A DNA stretch of 64,000 nucleotides from Sphingomonas pokkalii. GTDB lineage: Bacteria > Pseudomonadota > Alphaproteobacteria > Sphingomonadales > Sphingomonadaceae. Position 1 is the first letter of the stretch; every line of letters begins with the position of its first letter. This document shows positions 1-7,998 of this stretch, piece by piece. The stretch covers positions 460,034 through 524,033 of the forward strand of contig NZ_QENQ01000001.1 of the NCBI RefSeq assembly GCF_003096275.1, given 5' to 3'. A program made the translations under genes and the position numbers. A model generated the notes under the pieces. The model did no database searches and was not told the DNA's origin. It worked only from the letters and a program-made list of their open reading frames with translations.

Positions 1-961
1 TGCCGTCCTCGATCAGCACCGTCTCGCGCGTCGGCGTGCCCTCGTCGTCGATCGAGAGCGAGCCGCGGCGATCATGGATCGAGCCGTCGTCGACCACGGT
101 CACGCCGGGCGCCGCGACGCGCTCGCCGATGCGGCCCGAAAAGGCGCTGGTGCCCTTGCGGTTGAAGTCGCCCTCGAGACCATGGCCCACCGCCTCGTGG
201 AGCAGCACGCCGGGCCAGCCGGGGCCGCACAGCACGGTCATGTCGCCTGCAGGCGCGGCCACCGCATCGAGATTGACCAGCGCCTGTGCCAGCGCCTCGT
301 CGATCGCGCGGTTCCAGGTTTCGGGCTGGAACAGCCGGTCATAGACGACGCGCCCGCCGGTGCCGAAGCTGCCGGTCTCGCGGCGGCCATTCTGCTCGAC
401 GACCACCGAGACGTTGAGCCGCACCAGCGGCCGGACATCGGTGGCGACGAAGCCGTCGGCGCGCACCACCTCGACCACGCTCCACTGGCCGGTGAGGCTG
501 ACGGAGACCTGCTTGACGCGGGGATCGCGCGCGCGGGCGGCGGCGTCGATCGTCTGGCACAGGTTCACCTTGTCGGCGAAGGGGACCAGGTCGAGCGGAT
601 CGGCATCGGTGTAGAGATGGCGGTTGTTGCCCTGGGGCGGCGGGGCCTTGCCCTGCCTGGCCGGATCGATCAGCGCCATCGTCTCGGCGGCGCGGCGGAT
701 CGCGGCGGCGCTGATCTCGTTGGCGTGGGCGAACGCCGTCGTCTCGCCCGAGACCGCGCGCAGGCCGAAGCCCGACTGCGTGTCGTACGCCGCGGTCTTC
801 AGCCGGCCGTCGTCGAAGCCGAACGCCTCGGACTTGCGATATTGCAGATAGAGCTCGCCATCCTCGGCCTGGCCCAGCGCATCGGCGGTCAGGCGAACGG
901 CAGCGTCGGGATCAAGCCCGTCGCGATAGAGGAAGGCGCGGGGATCGGTGGGAATGCTCAT
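1..961 (-). CDS. tldD: Metalloprotease TldD, N-terminal two thirds (runs off the window)
   Basis: TldD is the catalytic-type subunit of the TldD/TldE zinc protease, which removes leader peptides or degrades unfolded peptides in the cytoplasm. About 320 residues are visible, beginning MSIPTDPRAF; the family is usually near 480, so the C-terminus lies beyond base 1. The metal-binding HExxxH motif is seen as HEAVGHGLEGD (complement of about 161-193), followed by FNRKGTSAFSG and the conserved DDGS..RRGS stretch. No stop interrupts the frame. The start at 961 is the first ATG and gives a normal TldD N-terminus. The TldE/PmbA partner is not in the window. The identification is strong because of the motif and its flanks. 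Confidence 0.93.
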   Translation of the reverse strand, partial: MSIPTDPRAFLYRDGLDPDAAVRLTADALGQAEDGELYLQYRKSEAFGFDDGRLKTAAYDTQSGFGLRAVSGETTAFAHANEISAAAIRRAAETMALIDPARQGKAPPPQGNNRHLYTDADPLDLVPFADKVNLCQTIDAAARARDPRVKQVSVSLTGQWSVVEVVRADGFVATDVRPLVRLNVSVVVEQNGRRETGSFGTGGRVVYDRLFQPETWNRAIDEALAQALVNLDAVAAPAGDMTVLCGPGWPGVLLHEAVGHGLEGDFNRKGTSAFSGRIGERVAAPGVTVVDDGSIHDRRGSLSIDDEGTPTRETVLIEDG

Positions 962-1056
962 CTTACCGATATAGGAGGCGCGATCAAAGAGTCACGCATC
1001 AGCGCGACGATCAGCGGCCGTCGGCCCGTTCATGGATTTTGAGCGGTACGCCTGCA

Positions 1057-1079
1057 GGAGTTGGGCCCATTCCAACTCC
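1057..1079. terminator. Perfect 8-bp inverted repeat downstream of an orphan gene
   Basis: GGAGTTGG and CCAACTCC flank a 7-base loop (GCCCATT). It lies between the end of the minus-strand orphan gene (1155) and tldD (961), where a terminator would be expected. No T-run follows on either strand, so intrinsic termination is only a guess. Confidence 0.3.
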
Positions 1080-1154
1080 AAGTACAAGCAAACCGTCGCC
1101 TAACACGGCTGCGCTGGCTTGGGTTCGTGGTGGGAATCAAGAACGATGAGTCGG

Positions 1155-1586
1155 CTAGAACGCTCTTTTGTCGTTCGCTTCTAGCTTTGTGCAAACTCCA
1201 CGAAAGCCACCGCTTGTCGTCAACTCACCTGTGCGTCGGTCGATTCGAAACCGCGATGCCGTAAGTAGATCAACCTGCACCATGCCCGAAATCTCACCAT
1301 CAGTGACCACAAGCTTCTTTACCGGCAGCCAGCCGTTGGTCCCCTTTCGCTCGACGAAGCCAAGAGGTGGCCGGGCGAAAGCCTTATCGCCTTCAATGCG
1401 GAATTCCGTGACGCCGCGAGAATCGACGGCAGTGCGCTCCACAGACGCAGTTGCTGCAGTCCCCGCAGGACCAGTAACAACTGCGGAGCCCTGCTTGGTA
1501 GGTGCCAGGACAGTTGTCGAGCCCGGGCACCGAAGTTCGATGACGTCAGGCGACTGCACAAACATAGCGAAAAGCCAAAGCGTCAT
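1155..1586 (-). CDS. Hypothetical protein, probably exported
   Basis: I do not recognise this family. The chosen start at 1586 (MTLWLFAMFVQS) has a GGAAGGGG ribosome-binding site nearby; a longer frame opens at 1643 without comparable support. The first 12 residues are hydrophobic and may be a short export signal. The roughly 143-residue product has two cysteines (ELRCPG, FRGVCTK), which could form a disulfide outside the cytoplasm. The rest is soluble, with no transmembrane helix. The stretch is visibly richer in A/T than neighbouring core genes, and the gene stands alone between tldD and a zinc-finger protein. This resembles a transferred or fast-evolving orphan gene. Function is unknown. 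Confidence 0.6.
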   Translation of the reverse strand: MTLWLFAMFVQSPDVIELRCPGSTTVLAPTKQGSAVVTGPAGTAATASVERTAVDSRGVTEFRIEGDKAFARPPLGFVERKGTNGWLPVKKLVVTDGEISGMVQVDLLTASRFRIDRRTGELTTSGGFRGVCTKLEANDKRAF

Positions 1587-1693
1587 TGAACGGCCCCTTC
1601 CACTTGCCGGTACATTGATATGCCCGAGAAAGTGGAATGCCAAGAAAGTAAAGGCCTCGGTTAGTCCATGCGAAACCGGGCTGCGCTTTTAGC

Positions 1694-1924
1694 TCAGATG
1701 CTGGCGCCTGCCGGGTGATCGGGCAGCTGGCTCTGGTCGGCGCCGTCGGCGGGGCCGCCGATCAGCACGAAGCGGCGATCGCAATAGCCGCAATCGACAT
1801 AGCCGGATTCGTCGATCTGCAGGAATACGCGCGGGTGGCCGAGCGCGGCGGGCAGGCCGGGGCCGGTGCCGTCGCAGGCGACGCGGGACTGGGCGGTGCG
1901 GAGGACTTCGGGCGGGGCGATCAT
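1694..1924 (-). CDS. CHCC-type zinc-finger domain protein
   Basis: This small soluble protein (76 residues) matches the zf-CHCC pattern shared with mitochondrial complex I subunit NDUFS6. One Cys is in VACDGTG, one His in GHPRVF, and a Cys pair in DCGYCDRRFVL, in the right order and spacing. The family binds one zinc; its bacterial role is not established, though the eukaryotic relative helps complex I assembly. The start at 1924 gives MIAPPEVLRTAQ, a normal N-terminus. The longer in-frame extension to 2029 would overlap the divergent ABC gene and has no domain character. It is transcribed away from that gene. Confidence 0.8.
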   Translation of the reverse strand: MIAPPEVLRTAQSRVACDGTGPGLPAALGHPRVFLQIDESGYVDCGYCDRRFVLIGGPADGADQSQLPDHPAGASI

Positions 1925-1991
1925 GCCCCGCGCCTTAGCAAAGCGCGCGGGGGCTCGCAATCGGATGCGCAGGGTCTTAAAGCTGCGCCCC

Positions 1992-2909
1992 ATGACCCAG
2001 GCTGCGATCGCGATCGACACTCTCTGCAAGACCTATTCCGGCGGCAAGCGCGCGCTGGACGGGGTGAGCTTCGAGGTGCCGCGCGGGCAGATCTTCGGGC
2101 TGCTCGGCCCCAATGGCGCGGGCAAGTCGACGCTGATCAACATCCTGGCGGGGCTGGTCAACAAGACCGACGGCAAGGTTGCGATCTGGGGCTTCGACAT
2201 CGACGCGCACCCGCGCAACGCCAAGGCGAGCATCGGCATCGTCAACCAGGAGATCCTGTTCGATCCCTTCTTCACGCCGAAGGAGACGCTGGAGATCCAG
2301 GCGGGCCTGTACGGCGTGGCCAAGGACAAGTTCGACGCGATGGCGCTGCTCCGCGCGGTGCATCTTGAAGACAAGGCCCATGCCTATTCGCGCACGCTTT
2401 CGGGCGGCATGAAGCGGCGGCTGATGGTCGCCAAGGCGATGGTCCATTCCCCGCCGATCATCGTGCTCGACGAGCCGACCGCGGGCGTCGACGTCGAACT
2501 GCGCCAGCAGCTCTGGGCCTATGTGAAGCAGCTCAACCAGCGCGGCGTCACGGTGGTGCTGACGACGCACTATCTCGAAGAGGCCGAGGAGCTGTGCGAC
2601 CGCATCGCGATCATCAACCACGGCCAGCTGATCGCCAACAAGCCCACCCGCGAGCTGGTCGGCATGGCGCAGGAAAAGGTGGTCGAGGTGACGGTGGACC
2701 GCGACATCGCCGCCGCACCGGACAATGCCTGCTTCCAGAAGGTGGAGCTGAAGGGCGAGCGGGTGCTGGTGATCACCTACCGCAAGGACCAGGCGAACGC
2801 CGGCGAAGTGCTGGGTGCGGTGCAGGCGGCGGGGCTGGGGATCGTCGACGTGTCGACCCGCGAGGCGGACCTGGAGGATGTGTTCCTGAATTTGACGCGG
2901 GCGGCGTAG
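1992..2909 (+). CDS. ABC transporter ATP-binding protein (ABC-2 exporter type)
   Basis: This is a 305-residue nucleotide-binding subunit of a CcmA/YadG-like exporter. Walker A is GPNGAGKST (about residues 40-48), the signature is LSGGMKRR, and Walker B is IIVLDEPTAGVD, with the H-loop in TTHYLEEAEEL. The C-terminal 80 residues resemble the regulatory extension of these ATPases. The start at 1992 (MTQAAIAIDT) is preferred over an upstream ATG at 1866, which would add 42 non-conserved residues overlapping the divergent zinc-finger gene. Unusually, no membrane permease lies beside it: the next gene is an unrelated orphan on the other strand. The substrate cannot be inferred. Confidence 0.9.
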   Translation: MTQAAIAIDTLCKTYSGGKRALDGVSFEVPRGQIFGLLGPNGAGKSTLINILAGLVNKTDGKVAIWGFDIDAHPRNAKASIGIVNQEILFDPFFTPKETLEIQAGLYGVAKDKFDAMALLRAVHLEDKAHAYSRTLSGGMKRRLMVAKAMVHSPPIIVLDEPTAGVDVELRQQLWAYVKQLNQRGVTVVLTTHYLEEAEELCDRIAIINHGQLIANKPTRELVGMAQEKVVEVTVDRDIAAAPDNACFQKVELKGERVLVITYRKDQANAGEVLGAVQAAGLGIVDVSTREADLEDVFLNLTRAA

Positions 2910-2946
2910 GGAGGCGGTCGGCCGCTTTGGCTGATGCCCGCGTTGT

Positions 2947-2982
2947 GTACGCGGGACGAGAACGCAAGCCGCCGTCGCGTAC
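2947..2982. terminator. Inverted repeat between convergent genes
   Basis: GTACGCG (2947-2953) pairs with CGCGTAC (2976-2982), with further partial pairing inside. It sits in the 78-base gap between the ends of two convergent genes, so it could act as a shared terminator. There is no clear T-tract. Confidence 0.35.
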
Positions 2983-2987
2983 ATTCC

Positions 2988-3854
2988 CTATTGGAGGATC
3001 TGTCGGCGCTCTACGATGTCGGTCGACATGCGCTTTTCCGTGATACCGTCTGGTCGCCGGATTTCTACCGTGGTCGTCTTTGTGCGCTTTCTAGCCGAGC
3101 CGGTTTCATCAATTTCCCACACTACCGAAATAGACCCGGAAACCTGCTCCCCAGAACGCGCACGAAGGGCGCTTTCCAGGCTAACCGGCTTCTGCGAAAT
3201 CTCTCCGACGGCCACGTCGTTCACCGCGCGCTGGCGTTTGATTTTTTCGGGATCAACCGATGCCGTCACGCGCAAAGTCGTGCCGTTAGAAGCGCTCACA
3301 TTCCGTGCTAAGTGCGCAAGGCCTATGGCTTGTGGATCTTTATAGGCGGCGCCTTCGTGAAGATCCTGGGCATCCAAATTCATGATGTCGACACGTTCGA
3401 TGATCGAATGCGGGTCGCAGTCTATGCGGAATGCATTCCACGTGAAAATCCATCGGCCGCAAACCGAACGATCCCATTTGGCAGCTTTGAGCCAATCGCC
3501 AAGTCGCCTTTCCAGCTGGTCCGCGTTCAGCAGTTGCATGGAGCGACCAGGAATCTTCAATACGCGTGCCGGAAGCTGCCAGTTGTCAGCACGATCGTTG
3601 GCGGTAGATTGGGGCGGCAAATCATATTCGATCTCGAAGCCGCCGTCCCGTTCGGTGAGGATACGTTCGCGGATCGTGTAGCTACCGCTGGAGCTTCCCG
3701 ACGAGCCGTCGCTCGCTTCCTCAGACGTTTTGTAGCTTTGGGTGATTTCGTATGTCTCTCCTGCGCGGGAAGACAATTGAGCGGACTGTGGCGACGCAGG
3801 CGCTATCAGCAAAAGCAGGGACCCAAATCCCTTAGCTATCAAACTCGTCCTCAT
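2988..3854 (-). CDS. Hypothetical secreted protein
   Basis: I do not recognise this family. The 288-residue product begins with a signal peptide (MRTSLIAKGF, then a hydrophobic run LLLLIAPAS, with a likely cut near SAQ). A low-complexity Ser/Gly tract follows at about residues 48-60 (SDGSSGSSSGS). The mature part is polar with a pair of cysteines (RSVCGRW, RIDCDPH), consistent with an exported beta-rich domain. Base composition is clearly more A/T-rich than the flanking ABC ATPase and esterase genes, suggesting acquisition or relaxed selection. It is a single-gene unit converging on the ABC gene. No ribosome-binding site is obvious before 3854, so the start is uncertain. Confidence 0.65.
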   Translation of the reverse strand: MRTSLIAKGFGSLLLLIAPASPQSAQLSSRAGETYEITQSYKTSEEASDGSSGSSSGSYTIRERILTERDGGFEIEYDLPPQSTANDRADNWQLPARVLKIPGRSMQLLNADQLERRLGDWLKAAKWDRSVCGRWIFTWNAFRIDCDPHSIIERVDIMNLDAQDLHEGAAYKDPQAIGLAHLARNVSASNGTTLRVTASVDPEKIKRQRAVNDVAVGEISQKPVSLESALRARSGEQVSGSISVVWEIDETGSARKRTKTTTVEIRRPDGITEKRMSTDIVERRQILQ

Positions 3855-3958
3855 AAGGGAGGATTTTGCATGGCTTCAGGGGGACTGACAATTCCCCATC
3901 GAACGAAAGGTGGCGGTCTTCCGGCGGATTATTTTCGTTTTTCATGCCGCCGATTTTC

Positions 3959-4852
3959 TCACTGCCGATGTGCAGCGAAGAACGCCCACATTGCCTCGTT
4001 GTCTGCCACCCAGACATGGCCGGCGCCGTGCTTCACCCGACCGGCCACGTCCGCGCCGCCCGAGCAGCGGGTGAAGCGCTCCTCCTTCACGTCGGCCGAA
4101 ACCTCGCGCTCCACCGGCCCCATGCGGCACCCGTTCAGATCTGCCCAGCGGACCAGTGCGGTGTGCATCGTGTACTGCCAATAGCCCGCGCCGCCGCCCT
4201 GGATCGGGTTGGTGGTGTCGGCATCGCCGGCGAACGCCAGCACCGGCATCGGCCGCGACGGCGTGCAGGTCGCCGGATCGGGGACGCGCGGCGTTTCCTT
4301 CAACGGATTGCCAGCGCGCAGGCCGACCACCGGCGCGATCGCGGCGAAGCGGTCTGCCGCGACGCAGCTGAGCCAGGAGGTCATCCGCCCGCCACCCGAA
4401 TAGCCGGTGGCGTAGACACGCGACCGGTCCACGCAGCCCTTGGCGGCCAGCTGGTCGATCGCGGTCTTCACGAAGGCGACGTCGTCGGCATCGTCGGGGC
4501 TGGGCACCTTGCCGGTCACCGTCGGCACGCCGGGGATGTTCCACACGAAGCCCTGTTCGGCCGGAATGCCGCCATCGGGCGCGGCGAGCAGGAAGCCGTG
4601 GCGGTCCGCGGTCGCCTCCAGCTTGGACTGGGCGAGGATGTCGCGGCCCTTGCCGGTGCTGCCGTGGAACACGAACACCAAAGGCAGCCGCGCGGTGCTG
4701 CGGCCGGCGGGCAAATGCACCAGCATCGAGCGCCCGGTGCCCTCGATCGTCACCGACACTGTTGTTCCCGCCGCGCCCAGCCGACACGTCGCCGCCTGCG
4801 CCGAGCCGCTGCCGAACAGCGCCGCCACTCCGATCCACCAGCCCAATCGCAT
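3959..4852 (-). CDS. Secreted CE1/PHB-depolymerase-like esterase
   Basis: This is an alpha/beta-hydrolase of the LpqC/poly(3-hydroxybutyrate) depolymerase and feruloyl esterase group (297 residues). A signal peptide (MRLGWWIGVAALFGSGSAQA) is followed by the strand and oxyanion region VFVFHGSTG. The nucleophile elbow is GYSGGG in RVYATGYSGGG. Candidate acid and base residues are in AFAGDADTTNP and in GAGHVWV near the C-terminus. It has several cysteines, as expected for a periplasmic or secreted enzyme. Likely substrates are carboxylic esters such as short PHB chains or hydroxycinnamate esters; the sequence alone does not decide. It lies divergent from nadB and is probably monocistronic. Confidence 0.85.
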   Translation of the reverse strand: MRLGWWIGVAALFGSGSAQAATCRLGAAGTTVSVTIEGTGRSMLVHLPAGRSTARLPLVFVFHGSTGKGRDILAQSKLEATADRHGFLLAAPDGGIPAEQGFVWNIPGVPTVTGKVPSPDDADDVAFVKTAIDQLAAKGCVDRSRVYATGYSGGGRMTSWLSCVAADRFAAIAPVVGLRAGNPLKETPRVPDPATCTPSRPMPVLAFAGDADTTNPIQGGGAGYWQYTMHTALVRWADLNGCRMGPVEREVSADVKEERFTRCSGGADVAGRVKHGAGHVWVADNEAMWAFFAAHRQ

Positions 4853-4945
4853 CTGCTTCTCCTCTCGCTAACCCCTTATGCCCGAGGGTAGGGATTGCGG
4901 AACCCGCCCCATGCGCGCTTTAAGCGCACGCGAAGGAGTGCCTCT

Positions 4946-6550
4946 TTGCCCGACACCAACCACCAAAGCGATGTCCTGATCCTCGGTTCCGGCGCGGCGG
5001 GGCTCACCGCCGCGCTGCATCTGGCGGATCGCTTCAAGGTGACGGTGCTGGCCAAGGGCGGCTTTGCCGAGGGCTCGACCGCCTGGGCGCAGGGCGGCAT
5101 CGCCGCGGTGCTGGAGGAGGGCGACACCTTCGAAAGCCATATCGAGGACACGATGGTCGCCGGCGCCGGCCTCAACGACCGCGCGACGGTGGAAATGGTG
5201 GTCGAAAACGCCCCCGCCGCGATCCAGCGGCTGGTGAAGCTGGGCGTGCCGTTCAACACCGAGGGCAATGCGCTGCACCTCACCCGTGAGGGTGGCCACA
5301 GCCACCGGCGCATCGCGCATGTCGACGATGCGACCGGCCTCGCCGTGCAGACCGCGTTGCTCCGCGCCGCGCAGGCGCACCCCAACATCACGCTGGTGCC
5401 CGATATGGTGGTGATCGACCTCGCCACCAGCCGGCACGAGCTCCGCTATTCGGGCGCGGGCAATGTCTGGGGCGTCTATGCCTTCAACCGCCAGACCAAC
5501 CGCGTCGAGCTGTTCACCGCCCGCGCGACCGTGCTGGCGACCGGCGGGGCGGGGCGGACCTATCTCTTTTCCACCGCCCCGCGCGGCGCGACCGGGGACG
5601 GCATCGCGATGGCGTGGCGCGCGGGCTGCCGCATCTCGAACATGGAGATGATGCAGTTCCATCCGACCTGCCTCTACAATCTCGACGTCAAGAACTTCCT
5701 GATCACCGAGGCGGTGCGCGGCGAGGGCGGGCATCTGCTGCTGCCGCCCGATGCGGGCGAAGAGGCAGGGCACCGCTTCATGCCCGATTTCGACCCCCGG
5801 CTGGAACTGGCGCCGCGCGACATCGTGGCCCGCGCGATCGACCATGAGATCAAGCGGCTCGGCCTCGACTATGTCCACCTGGACATCAGCCATATGGGGC
5901 CGGAATTCGTCCAGCACCATTTCCCGACCATCTACCACCGGCTGCTCGACCTCGACATCGACATGACCAAGGAGCCGATCCCGGTGGTGCCCGCCCAGCA
6001 TTATACCTGTGGCGGGGTGATGATCGATCGCGACGGGCGGACCGACCTGCCGGGCCTCTATGCCGCGGGCGAGGTCAGCCAGTCGGGGCTGCACGGCGCC
6101 AATCGCCTGGCGTCCAACTCGCTGCTCGAATGCTTCGTGTTCGGCGAGGCGGTGGCGAATCACATCCTGGGCAATTGGGGCGACCTGCCGCCGCCGCCGG
6201 CGATCCGGCCCTGGGACGAGAGCCGCGTCGCCGATTCGGACGAGGAAGTCGTCATCAAGCAGAACTGGACCGAGATCCGCCGCTTCATGTGGAACTATGT
6301 CGGCATCGTGCGGACGACCAAGCGGCTGGAGCGCGCGGCGCACCGCATCAAGCTGCTGCGCGAGGAAGTGGCCGACTATTACGGCCATTTCCGCGTCACA
6401 CCCGACCTGATCGAGCTGCGCAACCTGCTGGAAAGCGCCGACCTGATCGTCCGCTCGGCGCTGCACCGCAAGGAAAGCCGCGGGCTGCACTACACGCTCG
6501 ACTATCCGGAGATGGCGGCCGAGGCCGTAGACACGGTATTGGTGCCTTGA
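4946..6550 (+). CDS. nadB: L-aspartate oxidase NadB
   Basis: NadB is a cytoplasmic FAD enzyme that oxidises L-aspartate to iminoaspartate, the first step of de novo NAD synthesis. The dinucleotide fold is at the N-terminus (VLILGSGAAGLTAALHL). The family signatures HSHRRIAH-like (GGHSHRRIAHVDDATG), NMEMMQFHPT, HYTCGGV and NRLASNSLLE are all present. I place the start at TTG 4946 because GAAGGAG sits seven bases upstream and the protein then begins just before the first strand. An ATG at 4895 would add 17 residues without a ribosome-binding site. nadA and nadC are not adjacent. Length (534) is normal. Confidence 0.93.
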   Translation: MPDTNHQSDVLILGSGAAGLTAALHLADRFKVTVLAKGGFAEGSTAWAQGGIAAVLEEGDTFESHIEDTMVAGAGLNDRATVEMVVENAPAAIQRLVKLGVPFNTEGNALHLTREGGHSHRRIAHVDDATGLAVQTALLRAAQAHPNITLVPDMVVIDLATSRHELRYSGAGNVWGVYAFNRQTNRVELFTARATVLATGGAGRTYLFSTAPRGATGDGIAMAWRAGCRISNMEMMQFHPTCLYNLDVKNFLITEAVRGEGGHLLLPPDAGEEAGHRFMPDFDPRLELAPRDIVARAIDHEIKRLGLDYVHLDISHMGPEFVQHHFPTIYHRLLDLDIDMTKEPIPVVPAQHYTCGGVMIDRDGRTDLPGLYAAGEVSQSGLHGANRLASNSLLECFVFGEAVANHILGNWGDLPPPPAIRPWDESRVADSDEEVVIKQNWTEIRRFMWNYVGIVRTTKRLERAAHRIKLLREEVADYYGHFRVTPDLIELRNLLESADLIVRSALHRKESRGLHYTLDYPEMAAEAVDTVLVP

Positions 6551-6591
6551 ATCGACAAGGCTTTCTGCCCCTGCGCATTCTCCAATCCACC

Positions 6592-6688
6592 CGTCATCCC
6601 CGCGGAGGCGGGGATCCATTCGCCTGTGCAGTCGAAGCAGGAGCCGCACCGGCACGGCCAATGGATTCCCGCCTGCGCGGGAATGACG
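6592..6688. repeat. Palindromic repeat family A, copy 1
   Basis: A roughly 97-base element is bounded by CGTCATCCCCGC and its near complement GCGGGAATGACG. Internal arms GGCGGGGATCCATT and AATGGATTCCCGCC flank a variable 40-base core. The same structure recurs at 12334-12429 and inside ligD at 41123-41219. It lies between nadB and the beta-lactamase-like gene. It resembles REP/ERIC-type elements known in sphingomonads. Confidence 0.85.
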
Positions 6689-6794
6689 AAAGGTGTGGGT
6701 CGGGTGCTGCAGCGACTTCACGCCTCGTCGCTCCACCGACTCGCTTCGTCGCATTGCGGCAATCCCTTGCTTTGCCGCCTCTAGGGGCAGTCGC

Positions 6795-7943
6795 ATGATG
6801 GGCTTGGGCAAGAGGTTGGTTGCGGTGCGTAGAATTCGGTTCTCCAAGGTCGAGCGTGCGCTGACCGTCGCGGGGCTTGGGCCCGCGGTGCTGCTCGGCT
6901 GCGCGGTGCACGAACATCCCGAACTCGCCGCCTATCTGCCCGCGCCCAATTACGGCGTGCTGCTGCCGATTCCGCCCGCCCATGCCGCGCCGCGTGCTGA
7001 AGTGCCGCCGCCGGCAGCGCTGGTGAATCGCCTGTCGGAAGTCGCCCGCAATTTCGACGGCGTCGTCGGTATCGCCGTCACCAGCGTCGATCGCAACTGG
7101 ACCGCCTCGCAGGGCGGCGCGCGCAGGCTGCCGCAGCAGAGCGTTTCCAAGCTATGGGTCGCGATGACCGTGCTCGACCAAGTCGACCAGGGCCGCATCC
7201 GGCTAAGCGACCCACTCGTCATCACCCGCGCCGATTTCACCCTGTTCCACCAGCCGGTCGCGTCGCTGGTCAAGGGCGACCAAGGTTACCACAGCACCGT
7301 CGGCGAGATCATGCGCCGCGCGCTGACGATGAGCGACAATACCTGCAACGACAAGCTGCTCCGCCTCGTCGGCGGGCCGCCGGCGGTGCGTTCGTTCATC
7401 GCGCGCAATGCGCTCGGCTCGATCCGCTTCGGACCGGGCGAGAAGCTGCTCCAGCTCGGCACTTCGGGCCTGCCGGCGTGGAAGCCCGAATATTCGATGG
7501 GTAACAGCTTCGCGGTCGCCCGCGCCCAGCTGCCGCGTGCCACCCGCGTCGCCGCCTATCAGTCCTATGTCGCCGATCCGCCCGACGGCGCGGCGCCGCT
7601 CGCCATTGCGGGCGCGCTGGCGCGGCTGAAGCGCGGCGAGCTGCTTTCGCCCGTTTCCACCCAGTGGCTGCTGTCGACGATGCAGGCCTCGCACACCGGC
7701 AAGCACCGCCTGCGCGGCGCGCTGCCGCCGGGGTGGCAGCTCGCGCACAAGACCGGCACGGGGCAGGACCTGTTCGGCCGTACCGCGGGCTATAACGACG
7801 TGGCGCTGCTCACCGCGCCGGATGGCCGCTCCTTTGCGCTGGCGGTGATGATCGGCGATACGCCGCGGCCGATCAACGAGCGCCAGCTGCTGATGCACGC
7901 CGTGGTGCGTGCGGTCGTCGCCGAACATCAGGCGGGCGGCTGA
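6795..7943 (+). CDS. Class A beta-lactamase-like serine hydrolase, lipoprotein
   Basis: This protein of about 382 residues belongs to the penicillin-recognising serine hydrolase superfamily. The SxxK motif is SVSK (in LPQQSVSKLW), the second motif is SDN (in MSDNTCNDK), and the third is KTG (in HKTGTGQD). The N-terminus carries basic residues, a hydrophobic stretch and a lipobox-like LLGC, suggesting a membrane-anchored lipoprotein. A Pro-rich linker precedes the enzyme. Between SDN and the conserved GELLSPVS helix there is a longer insertion, and I cannot find the usual ExxLN of the omega loop, so real beta-lactam hydrolysis is doubtful. Start 6795 follows AGGGGC. Cell-wall peptidase activity is an alternative. 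Confidence 0.8.
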   Translation: MMGLGKRLVAVRRIRFSKVERALTVAGLGPAVLLGCAVHEHPELAAYLPAPNYGVLLPIPPAHAAPRAEVPPPAALVNRLSEVARNFDGVVGIAVTSVDRNWTASQGGARRLPQQSVSKLWVAMTVLDQVDQGRIRLSDPLVITRADFTLFHQPVASLVKGDQGYHSTVGEIMRRALTMSDNTCNDKLLRLVGGPPAVRSFIARNALGSIRFGPGEKLLQLGTSGLPAWKPEYSMGNSFAVARAQLPRATRVAAYQSYVADPPDGAAPLAIAGALARLKRGELLSPVSTQWLLSTMQASHTGKHRLRGALPPGWQLAHKTGTGQDLFGRTAGYNDVALLTAPDGRSFALAVMIGDTPRPINERQLLMHAVVRAVVAEHQAGG

Positions 7944-7998
7944 AAACAGGCCGTCGTTCGGGATGACGGAGCGTGCGGGCGCTGCTATCTCCCGCCCC

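Noticed and set aside
3832..3945. A 37-codon minus-strand frame (MKNENNPPED...) between the esterase and the secreted orphan
   Set aside because: No ribosome-binding site, and it overlaps the next gene's start. Possible but unsupported.
4868..6847. A 659-codon antisense frame over nadB
   Set aside because: It also runs through the palindromic repeat and lacks any domain.
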